Positions 1 to 13,000 of a DNA stretch of 64,000 nucleotides are shown one piece after another. A program made the position numbers and the translations under genes. The notes beneath the pieces were generated by a model that ran no database searches, was not told the DNA's origin, and saw only the letters and a program-made list of their open reading frames with translations. The DNA comes from Echinarachnius parma (taxonomy: Eukaryota > Echinodermata > Echinoidea > Clypeasteroida > Echinarachniidae), in contig JBAMJV010009401.1 in the NCBI GenBank assembly GCA_037951105.1, positions 95,440 to 159,439 on the forward strand, written 5' to 3'. Position 1 is the stretch's first letter; each line of letters begins with the position of its first letter.

Positions 1-620
1 ATTTGTAACATGTATCATGCACTTTACAAATGTAACAAATGTAAAATTTAGCCTATCTGTACTGCCAACCATTTAATTAATAAACTCTTTTTCAATCCAA
101 TTAAATCAAACACAAATAACTTAATTAAATTATACCAAGCAATGTAAATTATTACTAACAAAACACAATCCCTCCAAATTTATAGTTTTAATATTCGTGC
201 CAAATAGGGGATAGTTGATTTACGATATCTTTATGTGTTACATTTAATTGTACACAATCCCGACATGTTTCGTAATTGTTTTATACATGTTCTAGCTTTG
301 GTTGGAGCGAGTAAGTGCCTATGTTTTAGAGATTGCAACATTTTTGTGCCAAAATTAAACAACAAAATGTTTCTACGTAAAGAAAATAATGGTAGCTTAC
401 AAATAGATAACGCTACACTGTATGATGTGTAGTCTCTACCCAATATTATTCTGAGTGCTCGTTTTTGAACAAACTCAATCGCGTTGGTTTGAGCATTAGT
501 AATTGAGGTATACCAGGGGGTGTTTTTACAAAGGTCCCATGTTTGACCTAACTCTAAGCTGGACTTACAGATTATGGAAAGCGATTGTAACCTGTTGGAA
601 TCAAATATTTCCAAAAGCAA
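1..620 (-). mobile_element. Non-LTR retrotransposon (LINE) 3' fragment
   Basis: Read on the minus strand from about 620 to 231 there is an open frame resembling the C-terminal end of a LINE reverse-transcriptase ORF: a WD..TPWYTS segment, then IEFVQKRALRIILGRDY, then an RR-containing tail ending in a stop. The order (W, E.VQKRA, Y.SY, L..RR, F) is typical of the region after the polymerase core in CR1/Jockey-like LINEs. Bases 230-1 would be its 3' UTR. The 5' part is absent. It lies upstream of the first visible receptor exon, either in an intron of gene A or before it. Confidence 0.75.
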
Positions 621-1000
621 AAAAGTGAAAGTATTTTATACTTGTCGTAAATGTTACATCAAGAACATAAAACCCCCTTGATAATATAACATATCAATAA
701 TTTGAATTATCAAAATCTGAATGCTTTTTAGAAGAACATTTCCAAAAACAAATCAAAGAAAAGGATTTATATAATGTTTAGGTCAAACGTAGAAATAAGT
801 TCAACTTATAATCTGTGTGAAACACCCCCTCATGTTAACTTTGTTCTCGTGAATTTGAAATGTTATATTGTTATCTTCCCTCAATAGTAACTCAATTCCC
901 TCTAAGAGAATTATCCTTCTACCACCAGTAAACATATGTATATTGTTACAGTTAATTACATGGTTATTGTATGTGTTTGTTTACCTGCATCTATTCACAG
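621..1000. other. Non-coding, nothing recognised
   Basis: AT-rich sequence between the LINE fragment and the first DM13 exon. It ends in a usable acceptor (CTATTCACAG). The N-terminal third of the DM13 domain should be encoded upstream of position 1001, but no matching exon is seen here, so the gene probably starts left of the window. Confidence 0.5.
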
Positions 1001-1076
1001 AGACACATTTCTGGGCAGGACCGGGCGATAATCCAAATATTAACGGAGATTATGTAATCCCTGACGAAACGGGCAG
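1001..1076 (+). CDS. Gene A exon: DM13 domain, first visible part
   Basis: Acceptor CAG ends at 1000 and donor GTAAGA begins at 1077. The peptide contains FWAGPGDNPNINGDYV followed by IPDETG, which matches the middle of DM13 domains (FW.G.G..P...G..IPDE.G). The exon begins with two bases of a split codon and ends with two, and joins the next exon in frame. The N-terminal portion of the domain must come from an upstream exon outside the window. Confidence 0.75.
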
Positions 1077-4000
1077 GTAAGACCCTATGTAAAGTTTAAT
1101 TGTAATATTTGATTATCATGCGCACCTGCGATTATTCAGTATACGTGTTCATTACTATAGCGAAATTAATGTATTACCCCACTAGCTAGGGCCACTCCAA
1201 TTTTGTAAATCAAATCATTGACGAATGAGTAGTGGTAAACAAGGCCTGATATTTGTTTTTGTTGAGGAATTGCTGCTATTCTGAAAGAATGTCAACAGAA
1301 AATTGGAGTCACGGTTCCGTCGGAATTTTCATCAATCATGACAAGGTGGATACAAGCGCCATTTCCCAACAGACTTAGGTAATGGTCTCATAGCTACATA
1401 GGCTGTAAAGGCATGGCAAGCATGCGATTTATGATCGTAATAATGAAAGGTTATGCTATAAAAATGGGTAGAGAACATTCAAGCCCCCTTTTAAATGTGG
1501 TATGTGGTGCCGCTGAATACCAATTACCGATGGCCGTTGTCAGCGCACTAAATATCCAGCCGAATAGAGTGTATGGACACTGGTTATGATAACACCGGAT
1601 CACAAGCAAAGTGAAAATGTGATTTCAGCTTTTTCCAGTCTACATCATGCACCTCAAAGATATAACCCATGCATGGTGTAGAGATTATCACGCGTGGGCA
1701 ACACCGCGAGTCGCCATTTATAACTACGTTAACTGCACTTCATAACACTGAGCCAGTGTGTGTTGCGCACCGTGCGCAGGATATTCGCAAGAAGGTATAT
1801 CGGTTTCCAGACGAAACCGATCTACTTGTAAACCCTGGTTAACATAACCCTTCTGTGTTATATCCAACCTTAGTGTACTAGATATGGTAGTGACACCGGA
1901 TACTAAATGCTTCTCTTTTGATTCCCCAGCGATCAGGTGATCAGTGCGTACAACAACGAGACCATCACTATAACCTTCCCCGATGGCAAGACCGTCTTCG
2001 ACATCGGGCACGTCGGCATATGGGACGTCGATTTCAGCCAGGACTTCGGCCACGTGGACGTGCCCGCCATGAACCAGCTCAATATACCACCAGGACCGCT
2101 GACTTCCAACACAAACATGACGGTAGGCTTTTATAATTATGTTTCGTCAAAATCTAAAGTTGAACTTATATTTATAGTTGACTTAAAATTATTGTAAGCC
2201 CTTTGTAGCCTTACAATTAAGCATGTTTAAAAACAAAACATATCTATATTGCTGGTACATATTTCAATCTTCTGATCAATAATTGGAAAAATTGATTTGA
2301 TGAATGTCACACTTTTTAGGCCCGAGTATTCATTTGTGTAAATTGCTCTATAATGTGTGTTGATATGTGAAAAGGTGATATTGGATCGATAACTATAAAT
2401 AAAATGATATGGTTAAGGAAAAGTCATATGACCTACTTAAACACACTTTAATTAACGTACATGGGCACAGTGGAAAGTGATTAAGGTATGCAATAGTTTA
2501 GAAACTAAAACCATATATAATTTACTTTAAATAATTATTGAAATTACAGCAAGCTTTACCTTTACAGATTACTCAATTAATATAAGCTATGATCAAATTG
2601 ATTTCGAACTTATCAAAATGGTTAAAATATTTTCTTCTTTTGAGCAAAACTGTTACCAATTGACATTATCAGAATGATCCGAAATCGGGAATTTTGGGGC
2701 AACGCTCGGTCGATGGACCATCGGTATGTGCATGGGGTCCGCTCGCTAGTCATAAGGATCGCTAGTCATAAGGACCGCTAGTCATAAGGACCGCTATTCA
2801 TAACGTGTAACTTCCTATACATTATGCCATTATGAATAGTGACCCCCTTTTCATTTTATGAATAGCGTTCCTTCACGTATAGGAAGTTACACGTTATGCA
2901 TAGCGGTCCTTATGACTAGCGGTCCTTATGACTAGCGAGGTTACCCCGTTGTATTTCCCGCATGCGGGAATACGGCGATTGTTGATTGTATTGTTGCTAG
3001 AATTTCTCAGGGGCCAACTCCGCTCATTTGAAATACATAATTTTAACTTGCATATAACCATTGTCAAAATAAAATTGTTAACAAGATTATCACTGGTGCT
3101 ACAACTGATGCACCTGGAACTACTGGCACTACAACTGGTGCACCTGGAACTACTGGCTTTACAGCTGATGTACCGGGAACTACTAGCACTACAACTGATG
3201 CCCCTGGACTTACTGGCACTGCAACTGATGTACCTGTAACTATTGGCACTGGAACTGATGTACCTGTAACTACTGGCTATACAACTGATGTACCTGTAAC
3301 TACTGGCTATACAACTGATGTACCTGTAACTACTGGCACTGCAACTGATGTACCTGTAACTACTGGCTATACAACTGATGTACCTGTAACTACTGGCACT
3401 GCAACTGATGTACCTGTAACTACTGGCTATACAACTGATGTACCTGGAACTAATAATACTGCAACTGATGTACCTGGAACTACTGACACTGCAACTGATG
3501 TACCTGTAACTACTGGCTATACAACTGATGTACCTGTAACTACTGGCACTGCAACTGATGTACCTGTAACTACTGGCTATACAACTGATGTACCTGTAAC
3601 TACTGGTTATACAACTGATGCACCTGGAATTACTGGTACTGCAACTGATGCACCTGAAACTACTGGCACTGCAACTGATGTACCTGGAACCACTGGCCCT
3701 GCAACTGATGCTCCTGGAACTACTGGCGATACAACTGATGCACCTGGAACCACTGGCCCTGCAACTGATGCTCCTGGAACTACTGGCGATACAACTGATG
3801 CACCTGGAACTACTGGCACTGCAACTGATGCACCTGGCACTACTGGCACTGCAGCTGATGCACCTGGAACTACTGGCGATACAACTGATGCACCTGGAAC
3901 TAATGGCACTGCAGCTGATGCACCTGGAACTACTGGCACTGCAACTGATGCACCTGAAACCACTGGCCCTGCAACTGATGCTCCTGGAACTACTGGCCCT

Positions 4001-7000
4001 GCAATTGATGATCCTGGAACTACTGGTGCTACAACTGATGCACCTGGAACTACTGGTGCTACAACTGATGCACCTGGAACCACTGGCACTGCAGCTGATG
4101 TACCTGTAACTACTGGCGATACAACTGATGCACCTGGAACCACTGACACTGCAACTGATGCACCTGCAACTACTGGCGATACAACTGATGCACCTGGAAC
4201 TACTGGCGTTGATGCTATTGATGCTACAATTACCTGTGAGTTCCTTAGATTCTTTATCTGTAGTTTTGAATTGTTATGAGCATGCGTGTCAATGGGCACA
4301 TCGTGTATGGGTGTGTTTGTGTATCGAACATGTTTGAATATAGATGATGCAATGTTGTATTGATTTAAAAATGACGCATACTCCTATGCTATTAAACTAG
4401 GTTATACAAATATGTTAAATATGAAAAGTTGCAAGTGGTATAACTTGACTTTTTTTTTTTGGGGGGGGGGGGGGTTATAAGTGGTATGCATATATTTAGT
4501 GGGCTAATTATAACTGGTTGTGTAGACATAGTAACTTGTAACAAAGAAGATTCTCCATAAGTGTATGTTTATTGTTTTGTTTTGTTTGAACATGGTGTGT
4601 ATTCCAATATGCGAGTCGTGATAGTCGCGTTATGCACGAATGGATGATGGCAATGTTACATATGGATTACTTTCAGATTTTTTGCTCAAAATTGTTGATA
4701 AATCATACGTTGTTACTCCAAACATTACAACCATTTGGCATACGTGGCTTATATTTAGAGCCTATTATCCGTTATGTAAATGCTAGCTTTTTTGCTTTGT
4801 CGTTACATCTTTATACGGTTATGTTCCAAAAGGTTCTGTATTAGGACCTATTTTGTTTGTTATGCAAGGTGCCCTCCCCCCCCCCCCCCCCAAGCAAAAA
4901 ACCAAAACAAAAAAACAAGTATGCGATACTTGCCATAAAAAGGAAACATGATTACAAGGTCCACGGGATAGACCATCTTTTACAAAGATAAAATGATACC
5001 AAGAACAATAATTTTGGTAAAGTATTTTTTTATTTTAAGATGTCTTAAAGGTGAAACTTTATAATGTCAGATATTGCCCGAAATTAAATTTGATACTTCA
5101 ATCCTATAATCAAAATCATTGTAAGATATGTCCAAATGATGTGTGAAAGTTTCATAAAAAAAGACACTGCTTTCCTGAAGAAAACAAATTTGCGTTAGCT
5201 TTTTACAACGAATTACTGTATAATGTGTATGACGTTTTATGACCGTTCATTAACGGTTTTGAGCTGAACGATTATCAGTTATAGATACCATAACAAATCT
5301 AACCCTATAATATTCTTCTCTTAATCATAAATCAAACATTACGGTAGAAGAGAAATGTGGAAGCTCCAAGTCGTGGAGTTAGACACTTTACTGGTTTCAC
5401 TTTAAGTGACACCATGTCACGGTCCATGTTGTGATTTATGTTAGTTAAAATATGTTCTGTCGGTTAATAAATGCAATTTCAATTAATTTCCGAAGATTCA
5501 AGCTCTGACACTTGGACTTCTGAAGCGTGGACTTATGGGACTTATACGACTCCTGGTAAGTTCAGGATTATAATCCCTTTTCATTCCTTAAACACAAGTG
5601 TTGTTGAACTTCAAACAATAAATCAAATACCTTGGCAAAATAGCCCCCCGTGTATTCATTATATTAAATCTACAACTACGGCATCTACGACTCCATCAAG
5701 TTTGACTTCTAAAGCTACTGCTCTCTCAGCTGTACTAAATCGTATTTTACATCTTAAGCCTCGATTACTGACTTCGACTTCTGAAGCTTGTAATTAGACA
5801 GCTTGGGCCTCTCGAAGCTTAATAGACGTCTGAAGCTTGGACTTCTCTTTGTATCTTCCTGTAGCCCTGATAATTGCCACTGCGCGTCATTGCTTTGTAT
5901 GGTAGTGCTTATTATGTGCGCGCAACTTAATCACTCAAGAAATGATTCAACAAATTACTGCTCATCAGGGGCAATAATTGAAATGCTTGTCCCAGCCCGT
6001 CAACAAACATTAAATACGAAAATCCCGGAAATGCATTGGTTTGAATTTTTTTGAATTAATCTACATTATTATACCAACTTTATAGCATTGTAAAGCGCTT
6101 AGAGATGATTATCAATCATATTAGGCGCTATATAAATCAAAACATTATTATTATTATTATTATTAACTTGTATTGCATGCAAACGGATTGCTTACCCGTG
6201 AGATGTTGCTTAGCATAACTAATTATTATTTTGAGAGTGAACAATTACACACGTATTTATAAGATTCATACATTCCACTCTATCATCGATATCAGTGGGG
6301 TAGACAGGTTATTACACCTGGGGTGGGGGGGGTGATTTGCAGTTTACCGGACCAAGACCAATTTGTTCGCGGCCGAGACCACTTGCCGAAATATTTCGAG
6401 ACCAAGACAATTGCTTGAAAGTCCTCTCAGTGGTGGGGGGGGGGGGGGGGGGGGAGGGGGGGGGGGGGGTTAGATGTTAAGATGTTAAGATATTTAGTAA
6501 ATATTTACATGTTAAATGTTATAATATATTCATGGAGATCTGTAATCGCACGAAGTAATTATAGACTAAGTAGGATTCTGCAAGTGATATAGTAAAATAG
6601 TCTAAATCCTTACAAACTGCCTCGAACTGTATTGGTTATTTTTGTTCTTCTTTACTCTTGTGGTATGAAGATATTCATAGTTGAGGTGTTCGGATTAGAA
6701 TATATCGATCAGGGTGGGCATGAGGGGGATGACATGTACTATCATCCCCCCACCCATGTTTTAGGGAAGGATTTATTTTTTGCCCATTCTTAACTTTCCT
6801 CATACAAAACAAATAAATAACTAATAGTTATTTATTTGTTTTGTATGAGGAAAGTTAAGAATGGGCTGTTCTTCTGTATCTTTTCGATAGTTGTGAAGTG
6901 CCAAATTCCAGATTTCCCCTCCAATGTAACATCAGATACGACTTGCGCACAAGGTTCCTTCGTTGAGTACGGAGGACAGTGCGATTTTGATTGTCAGCAG

Positions 7001-10000
7001 GGATATACCCTGATCGGTATCTCGTCTCTAGTCTGTCAAGCCAACGGGTCATTGTCAGCAGATCTACCAGTGTGTCAGGGTAGGTAATCCACAATTTGTA
7101 CTTATGATTTAAAAGCATTTTTTATTGCATTGCTTGTATTTTGCATTTTGTAACTCATGTATACTTGTTTAAATTTGGGCCGAATAAATAATAAAACTAA
7201 ACTACTAACTAATGATTGTATAATGACAGAAGAAACAAAGGCGAATATTAATACAAAGGAAACATTCTAACCGAACCGATGTGCTTTAATTTAACTGATA
7301 GTATCAATTAATGTTTAAACATTTTGTTTTCGTAGTTGAATATTATGACACATCTTTAAATTAACTGAAAGTTAAACTAAACCATACATTTAAATTGATC
7401 CGATTAGAATAGTCCAACGACAGACTTACTAGCCATCCAGAATGTTCCGATTAATATTCCTTTGATCTTTTGCATAACGTACCATATATCGTACAGTCAC
7501 CAATTTCTGCTCCAAGATGCCCCGCGTCTGCCCCGTTGCTTCCAAGTGCATCCCAAGATTCAACTCGTATTCGTGCGAGTGCCTTGTCGGGTACAGAGCG
7601 GAGAACAACACCAACGGTATCGTGTGCTCGGACATTGACGAGTGTGGGTTGCAGCCTTCACCGTGCCACGCCCATGCGCTGTGCAACAATATGGCGGGAA
7701 ACTACCAGTGCTTCTGTGACGAGGGGTACGAGGGTGATGGGAGACAGTGTACAGGTATAATTGCACTTTCACATCTCAAGTGGTTTGAATGCTCCTCATG
7801 CAGTTGGGATTTTAGTTAATGTGAGCGTGTATCGACCAAGTTTGACAAAGTTCGGAAACGGGAAAGTGAAGTCGCTTTTATATACATTACGATATATCTG
7901 ACTATTCATATATCCCTGCCATATTGTTCAGATATTAACTAAATCTCCCTAAAGTATGATTTCATTATATTACAGTCAGAGACGAGCCCTAATCACCGTG
8001 TCATAGTACAGGTACTCGTAGTGGCTAGTTCACATGTAAACGATTGATCTACTCTTGGGTTTGAAGTTGTCATATGTTTTTAAACAAAGCACACAAATGG
8101 CAATTCGAATCCATTTCAGGACTTCATTTATTTTTGTTTTCAATTCAGCGACGAACCCATGTACATCGGCGCCCTGCCAGAATCAGGGTACCTGTATGCC
8201 GACCTCACCGATAGACGGGACATACTACTGCACCTGTACGCAGTCCTACACAGGCATCAACTGCAACACCCTTATCATCCCAAACGGTAAGATCACTCAT
8301 AACAAATGATTGATATGAAGAGGATGCCTTAACAAACGTACATAATGAAAGATATTATGTATACAATGAATATCTATTACGAACATTTTAATTATAAATT
8401 ATGGTATACAGCCAGTATGTCTAGTACTGATGTCTTCCTCACTGTTAAACATGATAGACGGAACACATTACAGATACGCATTTACACTTACACCAGCATT
8501 ACTGCATCACGGACAAGGTTTAAATAAATCTAATTTAAATTAATTGAAATTACCTGAAATTATGTTTTCATATTGTCGCCTTAAATGCATCCAACAGGAT
8601 CCTTTATAAACATGTAAAGTATTTGGTCGTCACGATATATATAAGCCCATTTATAACATCATTGGCGTACAATGCACCAATAATTAAAACAACCATTACT
8701 GTAAGCAACACAAGCAAATATAAAACAAAATAATTATGTTCTCGTAAGAGGCGCAGCGTGAACTAGGGAGAATTAATTTATTCCTCTGATTTTAATACAT
8801 GTTTCCCTTGACGAAAACTGAGCCAAATCCACATTTGCAAACCCAAATTCAATGCATGATAACAAATAATAATTAATTCATTTTAAAATTTCCATTGTAT
8901 TCTGGACTTCGATAATCTTTTTGTTTTCACCTGCACTTGCACATTTTGACAAATGCGGAATTTTGCAGAGCCCCTTGCCGTGCAGATGCACCCAATGTCA
9001 GTGGAAGCCCAGCCGTACAGCCGTGTCCTCTTCCAGTGCGCGTTTGAGAATGCTGAGAGCTTCGATTGGTATAAAGATTCCCGCATCATCAGCGGCCGAG
9101 GAGACAGGTCCCCGCTCGTTATATATCCTGCCCTTGCGGAGGACCAGGGGTATTACTACTGTCGAGCTAATGATGAGGAAGCCGTGGAGACTAACAGAGC
9201 ACCACTTAGACTCAAGGGTATATAAGGCAACAGAGAAACGTATTTCAATTATTATAATTAATCGCATTATTGATGTACTTGTATTATTGCACTTGTTGTT
9301 TGCCATGGCATAACAAATTGCTTCATTAATAAGACACCGAAACTGATAGTTACATAACACAACAAGTCATGCCGAAATATAATACAGCTATAACTATAAT
9401 ATGTTATAATAATGTGTTCCTAACACGTGTGCCATACAATACTATTGTTAGCCGTATATCGTGTACTCCAATGAGAGTTAAAATTGCGCAATGTATAATA
9501 ATGTGTTTGTTTATATGGAACCCAGTGACCAGGGATAATAACAAAGTATGCTTCTTTGTACTTTCTTAAGGCCCAGTCCCATACTGACGATTTTCACGGC
9601 GATTCGCAACGATTTGACATTCGTCGAGAAAATCGCCATGGTCGTGTTGCATCGTGTTACATCGTATCGGTTCTTCCCCCAAAACCGTTGCGCATCGTAA
9701 AGAAAATCGTGAAAGCGGAGCCAAAATCGCCGTCTTCAACTGTTCAAAACAATCGCCACGCCACGACGATTTTTACCAAAAACTATTGTATTTACCGTTG
9801 CATAATCGTGTCATGTCGTTCCACATCGTTGCAATTCGTTGCGACTCGTATCGCTTCGTCGTGAAGATCGCCGCTTTCCGTTTTCGAACTGACCATGGAC
9901 GTAGAGACTTACGTAATACCTATTCATCACGAGGGGGGGGGGGGGGGGGGGGGATGAATTAATATATCATCTCCCTGTTGAATGGTATCTCAGACCCCGT

Positions 10001-13000
10001 TTACAGTGAAAAAAAGGCCGGGCCGAGCCGCGGCTCGGCCGATTGTTTTGAACAGTTGAAGACGGCGATTTTGGCTCCGCTTTCACGATTTTCTTCACGA
10101 TGCGCAACGGTTTTGGGGGAAGAACCGATACGATGTAACACGATGCAACACGACCATGGCGATTTTCTCGACGAATGTCAAATCGTTGCGAATTGCCGTG
10201 AAAATCGTCAGTATGGGACTGGGCCTTTACGGGTCATTCAAATTCACGCATTGCCGCGTATTCATTGGATTCGGTCTTCCAAATTTGTCTATTAACGAAA
10301 GCTAATGCGTATCCATGAATTCGCGCGCGAATTTGAAAGACCGAACCCACAGATTACGCTGCAATGCGTGAATTTGAATGATCCTTAATGAATTTGATTG
10401 ACAAAAAGTATCAAATTGAGCGGGAAACCCTATAATATTAGAAACTTACACTGCGTGCATTTAAAAATAATGAACTTATATAAATTGGTGGCAATAAAAT
10501 GCAAATCGCTTTATACTTTGATGCAAAATTAGATATGTTTTAAAATAATGAATATTAAAAGAACAATCAAAATTATGAACGCTTTCTCAAATGAAAACTA
10601 ATATTCTAGCATGTCTTTATTGTTTATACAATTTATACATTTTACTCATTTTGTAAATGTGAATTAATATATCATCTCCCTGTTGAATGGTATCTCAGAC
10701 CTCGTTTACAGTGAAAAAAAAGGCCGGGCCGAGCCGCGGCTCGGCCCGGCCTTTTTTTCACTGTAAACGCTCAAAAGGCCAAATGCGGGGCCAAAAGTGG
10801 CCGCGCATTTGGCCCCGCTCTGGAGGTAGTCTCGGCCGCGGCCGAGCCGCGGCTCGGCCCCGCTTTTTCTCACTGTAAACGCACGCAGGGCCAAATGCGG
10901 TACCAAATTGGGAAAACAATTCATTGCAAATAACGGCCCTTGTTCTGTGACCCCGGCACGCCCCCAAAATAATGGTTTATTTACATGCAGAGCGCCACTA
11001 CGACAAGATATTGAAAGGGCGGCCGGGCCGAGACCGCCACTGTAAACGCACAGAATTGGGGGGGGGGGGGGGGGGGGGGGGGCGAGTACGCAATTAAAGC
11101 TGGGCCGAGCCGCGGCTCGGCCCGGCCCTGCACTGTAAACGGGGTCAATGACAGATCGCCCATGAAACTGACTCAAACAAGTCCATTGTTCATACTGCGC
11201 ACTGTTCGATTGTTCCATACAAAGAATGTGAGGAAATCGCCGCGACGTGGCGATAGTTTTGAACCGGTTCAAAACCATCGTTGTGCTAACACGATTAATG
11301 GCGTTCTTTGCGATGCGCAACGGTTCGAAGAACGAATTACAACGACTCGCAACGAACTACAACGACTCGCGACGACTCAAGCGATTTTCTCCACGAACGA
11401 TAATTCGTTGCGAGTCGCCGTAAAAATCGCCACTATGGGACCGCAACTTTTCTTCTGCCACGATTTTTCTACCGCAATGGTTAAATACAAAAGAAGGACG
11501 AACTGACTCGTCGAACAACGACGAAGAACGAATATTCGCCTTGAGTCGCCGTACAATTTTTCCTTATTCGTTGTTAAATCGTGGCTAAATCGAGTCGATT
11601 CGTTCTAGTAAATCGTTGCGAGTCGTTGTGAGTCGCCGTGAAAATCGTCAGTATGGGACTGGGCCTTTAAACATCATCTAAACATGATTGGATATACTGA
11701 TGTGTTAATTTAATACAAGGGATGTACACTAATGAACGAATGTTTCTTTTTATTTTCTAGCATACATTCACTGCTTGTAATTATGTAATGTTTATTTTAC
11801 AGTAGTTATACCTTCCAGATCTTAACTTAATTTTTTATTTAGGTGTTGACAACTATGGATTGACGGCATCCTTTTATTTGACTTTCAACGCTAGTCTTTT
11901 AGATCGGAATTCCGGATATTTTAAAGAGATGACTAGATTCGTGAACAAATATGTAAGCATTTGGTAATTTACTTTATATAAAATTGTCTGCGTTAAGAAA
12001 ATAATGTATTGGCGAAATGCACTACTGTACTTTGATTATTCAAATCATGATTTTAGAAAACCATTCCATACACATATATCATTTGAAATCTTTAACTTTT
12101 TCCATATTTGATTTTAAAAAACATAAACAATCAACGAATAATGGAACTATCCTCAAAATCCATACGTGACTGATGCCATACTATACGTTTCTAGTAAAAC
12201 CATACGTGAAAATTAATATAAATATATTGATTCATTGTTTTCTTCCTATTGGCTCGCTGCAAAAAAAAAAAAAACATTACAAATAATAACCGCAATATCA
12301 ACAATAAAATTACCCCAAATTTGGTAGCATACTTTGATACAATCTTCAGCAAATTACGAAAAAATTGGTTACTCCGCACGTGGTACAATACACGTGCACA
12401 TACATCATACAACTTCTCGAAGTAAAAACAAAAGTGACAGTACAGTTTGGGTCAAACATAAATATATCAATTAAAACTAGTAAGTTATCAGTACAAATTA
12501 ACAGTTTTAAATCAGTGATGCTTGCCTGGTAGTAAAACGTATAAATGGTTAAGTTAGATGGCTGTTTGCATTCAAAGGGCAGCCATTAACACTAAAGGGC
12601 GCCATCCAGACACTTCAAGTTTCAATAATTTGTTTTTATCAACAAATGTGAATTTAATGTTTTGTCAAAATAATTATTCGAACGAGAGATCATCCAAAAC
12701 ACGTTGAAACCATTTTGGTATATGTTGAAAAGTGTGTAGGATTTTGAAATATTTTCTTTTGAATAAAAGTTGTTCCTCATTATTTGTTATTTATAATGGG
12801 ATATACTTAAAGGGACTTAGTAACATTGTCCAAATACTCAAAATTAAATTTTAATTCCAGCGGTTCCCTTATACTTTGTTGTATTCGTATTAACAATAAA
12901 ATCACGGGACAGGTTTCGGTTTTTCAAATTTCCCTTTCGTTACAAATATATGTATGATTGAAGTATTCAGATAAGAAAAACTCCGGGCGAGTTTTTCTTC

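Noticed and set aside
1118-1380. Weak inverted pair CCACTCCAATTTT / AAAATTGGAGT as a MITE
   Set aside because: Only about 12 bp match and no further symmetry; could be chance.
3618-4109. Plus-strand frame MHLELLALQL resembling leucine-rich repeats
   Set aside because: It is the shifted frame of the same array; the 10-residue period is too short for LRRs and it does not join neighbouring exons in phase.
3607-4299. A 230-codon open frame on the minus strand rich in VPGASVVSPV repeats
   Set aside because: It is the antisense of the 30-bp mucin array; any gap-free 30-bp tandem stays open in several frames. The plus strand has the splice donor and phase agreement with DM13 and CCP exons.
5560-5800. 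Further mucin-like exons with TTTASTTPSSLTSKATA
   Set aside because: Ser/Thr-rich words are present but no acceptor/donor pair in compatible phase was found.
10706-11320. 204-codon minus-strand frame
   Set aside because: It is produced by GC-rich palindromes and a G tract (poly-Pro); no splice or domain support.
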